Assembly: GCF_009801115.1 (NCBI RefSeq) | Contig: NZ_VTOL01000017.1 | Coordinates: 1-64,000, forward strand | Source of the DNA: Dyadobacter sp. 3J3 | GTDB taxonomy: Bacteria; Bacteroidota; Bacteroidia; Cytophagales; Spirosomataceae | Direction of reading: 5' to 3' | DNA length: 64,000 nt | Shown: positions 61,740 through 64,000 of the stretch, piece after piece | How the letters are laid out: every line of letters starts with the position of its first letter | Position numbering within the stretch: the first letter of the stretch is position 1 | Program-made: the position numbers and the translations under genes | Notes under the pieces: generated by a model | What the model was told of the DNA's origin: nothing | Database searches by the model: none | What the model saw: the letters and a program-made list of their open reading frames with translations, nothing else

Positions 61740-62291
61740 ATGGAAAATCAGACTGGATCAGAACCAAAATTTAAAACTAAAACTTCGGCTCATGCAGAGC
61801 CGGCACTCATGGAATTATTTATGGATAGTATCCGTGATATTTACTGGGCAGAAAATCACCTTGTCAAAACACTGCCAAAAATGATCAGCGCCGCAACTTC
61901 GCCTGAACTTGCCAAGGCGCTTGATAGTCATTTGGCGGAAACTAAGGAACACGTAACACGGATTGAACAGATTTTTGATCTGCTTAACGAAAAGGCGATC
62001 GCAAAAAAATGTGATGCTATGGAGGGAATCTCAAAAGAAGGTGAAGGAATTATTGAAAGTACAGACGAAGGTACAGCAACAAGAGATGTTGGTATCATCT
62101 TGGCTTCTCAAAAAGTAGAGCATTATGAAATTGCAACATACGGCGGATTGACTCAATTGGCAAAAACACTTGGCCTGGACGACGTTGCAGAGATTCTGTA
62201 TCTGACTTTGACAGAGGAAAAAAAGGCAGATGAGCTGCTTACCGAAATTGCAGAAAACGATGTCAACTATAAGGCTTCGGAAGAGGCATAA
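61740..62291 (+). CDS. YciE/YciF-type ferritin-like protein (DUF892)
   Basis: A frame opens at 61701, but the ATG at 61740 (MENQTGSEPKFKTKTSAHAE) is preferred, giving 183 residues. The four-helix DUF892 core has LFMDSIRDIYWAENHLVKTL, LDSHLAETKEHVTRIEQIFD, ASQKVEHYEIATYGGLTQL and LTEEKKADELL, with Glu and His residues for a di-iron site. Homologues in enteric bacteria are RpoS-controlled stress proteins. The catalase gene follows 21 bp downstream, so the two probably form a stress operon. Confidence 0.9.
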   Translation: MENQTGSEPKFKTKTSAHAEPALMELFMDSIRDIYWAENHLVKTLPKMISAATSPELAKALDSHLAETKEHVTRIEQIFDLLNEKAIAKKCDAMEGISKEGEGIIESTDEGTATRDVGIILASQKVEHYEIATYGGLTQLAKTLGLDDVAEILYLTLTEEKKADELLTEIAENDVNYKASEEA

Positions 62292-62312
62292 TTAACTTTC
62301 AACCCATTTATA

Positions 62313-64000
62313 TGGCAACCAATAAAACTCCCACAGATTCAGGCCAGAAGCCTGAAAATGATAAAATTGCAGATCTGCAACCTTTTATAAATGATGCACA
62401 AGGTCAGTCGATGACAACCAATACAGGTTTGAAAATAAACGACGATCAAAATTCTTTAAAAGCAGGCGAGCGCGGAGCTTCATTGCTGGAAGATTTTATT
62501 CTCCGTGAGAAAATAACACATTTTGATCATGAACGTATCCCGGAGCGCGTCGTACATGCACGCGGTTCAGGTGCTCATGGTGTTTTCAAGGTGTATGATT
62601 CACTTTGGTCTGTTACCAAAGCACAGTTTCTTTTGGATCCGTCCATTGAAACGCCGGTTTTTGTACGTTTTTCAACCGTAACGGGTTCAAAAGGTTCTTC
62701 CGATCTTGCCCGGGACGTCAGAGGTTTTGCTGTTAGGTTTTATACTCAGGAAGGTAATTTCGATCTTGTTGGTAATAATATGCCAGTCTTTTTTATTCAG
62801 GATGCGATTAAATTTCCTGATTTGATTCACGCTGTAAAACCCGAACCCGACAGCGAAATGCCTCAGGCAGCATCTGCACACGATACTTTCTGGGATTTCA
62901 TTTCTCTTATGCCGGAATCCGCTCATATGATCATGTGGGTAATGAGCGACCGTGCTTTACCAAGAAGTTTACGTATGATGGAAGGATTTGGCGTGCATAC
63001 ATTCCGTTTTGTAAATAAGGAAGGCGTTGCAAGTTTTGTCAAATTTCACTGGAAACCAATACTGGGCGTTCATTCCGTTGCTTGGGATGAGGCGCAGATT
63101 ATTTCCGGGAAAGATCCTGATTTCCATCGTCGTGATCTTTGGGATGCTATTGAAAGTGGTGCATTTCCTGAGTGGGAACTTGGTGTACAGATCGTACCAG
63201 AAGAAGATGAATTTAAGTATGACTTTGACCTGCTGGACTCAACAAAACTGATTCCGGAAGAACTGGTTCCGGTACAAAGAATTGGAAAAATGACTTTGAA
63301 CCGAAATCCGGATAATTTCTTTGCAGAGACAGAACAGGTTGCCTTCCATTTGGGAAATATTGTTCCGGGTATTGATTTTACAAATGATCCGCTTTTACAG
63401 GGACGTTTGTTCTCCTATACCGATACGCAACTGTTACGTTTAGGCGGACCGAATTTCCATGAAATTCCAATCAATAGACCCGTGGTTGGCGTGTATAACA
63501 ACCAAAGAGACGGTCATATGCGCCAGACTATCAATAAAGGTAAAGTAAGTTACAGTCCCAATTCACTTGGGGGCAATGATCCTGCCCAGGTGAAAGAGTC
63601 TGAAGGTGGATTTGTAACCTATCCGGAACGTATTGATGCCAAAAAGATAAGGGCAAGAAGCAAAAGCTTTTTAGATCATTTCTCACAGGCCAGATTGTTC
63701 TTTAACAGTCAGTCAGATCCGGAAAAAAATCACATTGTAGATGCGTTGAGTTTTGAACTGGGTAAGGTGAAAACGGTAGCCATTCGTGAAAGAATGCTTG
63801 GAATTCTATCACTGATAGATAATAATCTGGCGGCAGAAGTTTCATTTGCACTCCGTATTCCAGTTCCGCAGGATCCTTCGCTGCCGTTAAATCACAGTAT
63901 GCCTGCTGATGCCGATCCGGCAGATTACGATTCAGAAATGGTTGAAAGTTCACTGGTTTCTTCAGATGCTTTAAGTATGGCCAACACGCCAAAAGATACG
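62313..64000 (+). CDS. katE: Large-subunit catalase, KatE (HPII)-type, 3' end outside window
   Basis: From the ATG at 62313 the frame runs to the edge with about 562 codons. The N-terminal extension is that of large-subunit catalases. The distal His is in RVVHARGSGAHGVF, the Asn in DLVGNNMPVFFIQD, and the proximal Tyr in RLFSYTDTQLLRLG. Catalase turns hydrogen peroxide into water and oxygen. HPII-type enzymes are about 750 residues, so the C-terminal flavodoxin-like domain continues beyond the window. It is co-oriented with and close to the ferritin-like gene. Confidence 0.93.

Noticed and set aside
1..64000. CRISPR array, tRNA or rRNA gene
   Set aside because: No regularly spaced repeat-spacer unit and no cloverleaf or rRNA-like segment was found while reading both strands, though tRNA detection by eye is not reliable.

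Overview
The window reads as chromosomal DNA of a Bacteroidota, order Cytophagales, probably Dyadobacter or a close relative in Spirosomaceae. The grounds are TonB-dependent receptors with carboxypeptidase-like N-terminal domains, a LytS/LytTR two-component pair, a single-chain PurL, AT-rich intergenic DNA with few Shine-Dalgarno sites, and several promoter-like TTG...TAnnTTTG elements typical of the phylum. The genus is inferred from gene flavour only. No rRNA, tRNA or CRISPR array was seen, and no complete mobile element.

Layout: 0-0.3 kb holds the start of an IS982-like transposase (cut by the window edge) next to a long nested inverted repeat. 0.3-11.2 kb carries a serine hydrolase, a TonB receptor with a His-rich exported partner under a Zur-like palindrome, the Tm-1-like/PEP-hydrolase-like pair, a drug-efflux MFS protein, a GNAT enzyme and an OmpA-type protein. 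11.3-18 kb holds purL, a degenerate copy of its 3' end and terminator, a broken monooxygenase gene between the two, and a LytTR regulator with its kinase. 18-25.4 kb is regulatory and worn: an orphan recombinase-like domain, a truncated GntR regulator, a membrane-esterase fusion, a PadR operon with overlapping or frameshifted partners, tandem outer-membrane barrels and a hydrolase broken by an amber codon. 25.6-29.4 kb is a run of small unknown genes. 29.8-34.2 kb holds an Amj-type flippase, an isochorismatase-like hydrolase behind an operator array, a GreA/Rnk-like factor, two microproteins and a DUF932 gene.

34.3-49.4 kb contains transport, envelope and catabolic genes: 2'-5' RNA ligase-like, acyltransferase, two transporters, an S51 peptidase, an Oar-like TonB receptor, MarR, UspA, TlpA, a flavin reductase, a Crp-like regulator and an arylsulfatase. 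49.7-57.7 kb carries an M19 dipeptidase, a frameshifted RidA gene, an M16 peptidase pair, a CNNM/CorC protein, and a peroxiredoxin plus DsbA operon. 57.9-64 kb is stress related: Kup potassium uptake, a DUF421 protein, a YciE/YciF-type ferritin-like protein and a large KatE-type catalase running off the edge.

The most notable overall feature is gene decay. Five clear gene remnants (monooxygenase, purL tail, hydrolase, SDR, RidA) and two or three probable ones sit in 64 kb, each with an identifiable lesion. No clearly new defence or mobile system was recognised. The best candidates for undescribed biology are the small-gene cluster at 25.6-29.4 kb, the DUF932/microprotein group at 31.7-34.2 kb, and several well-formed operator-like repeats.
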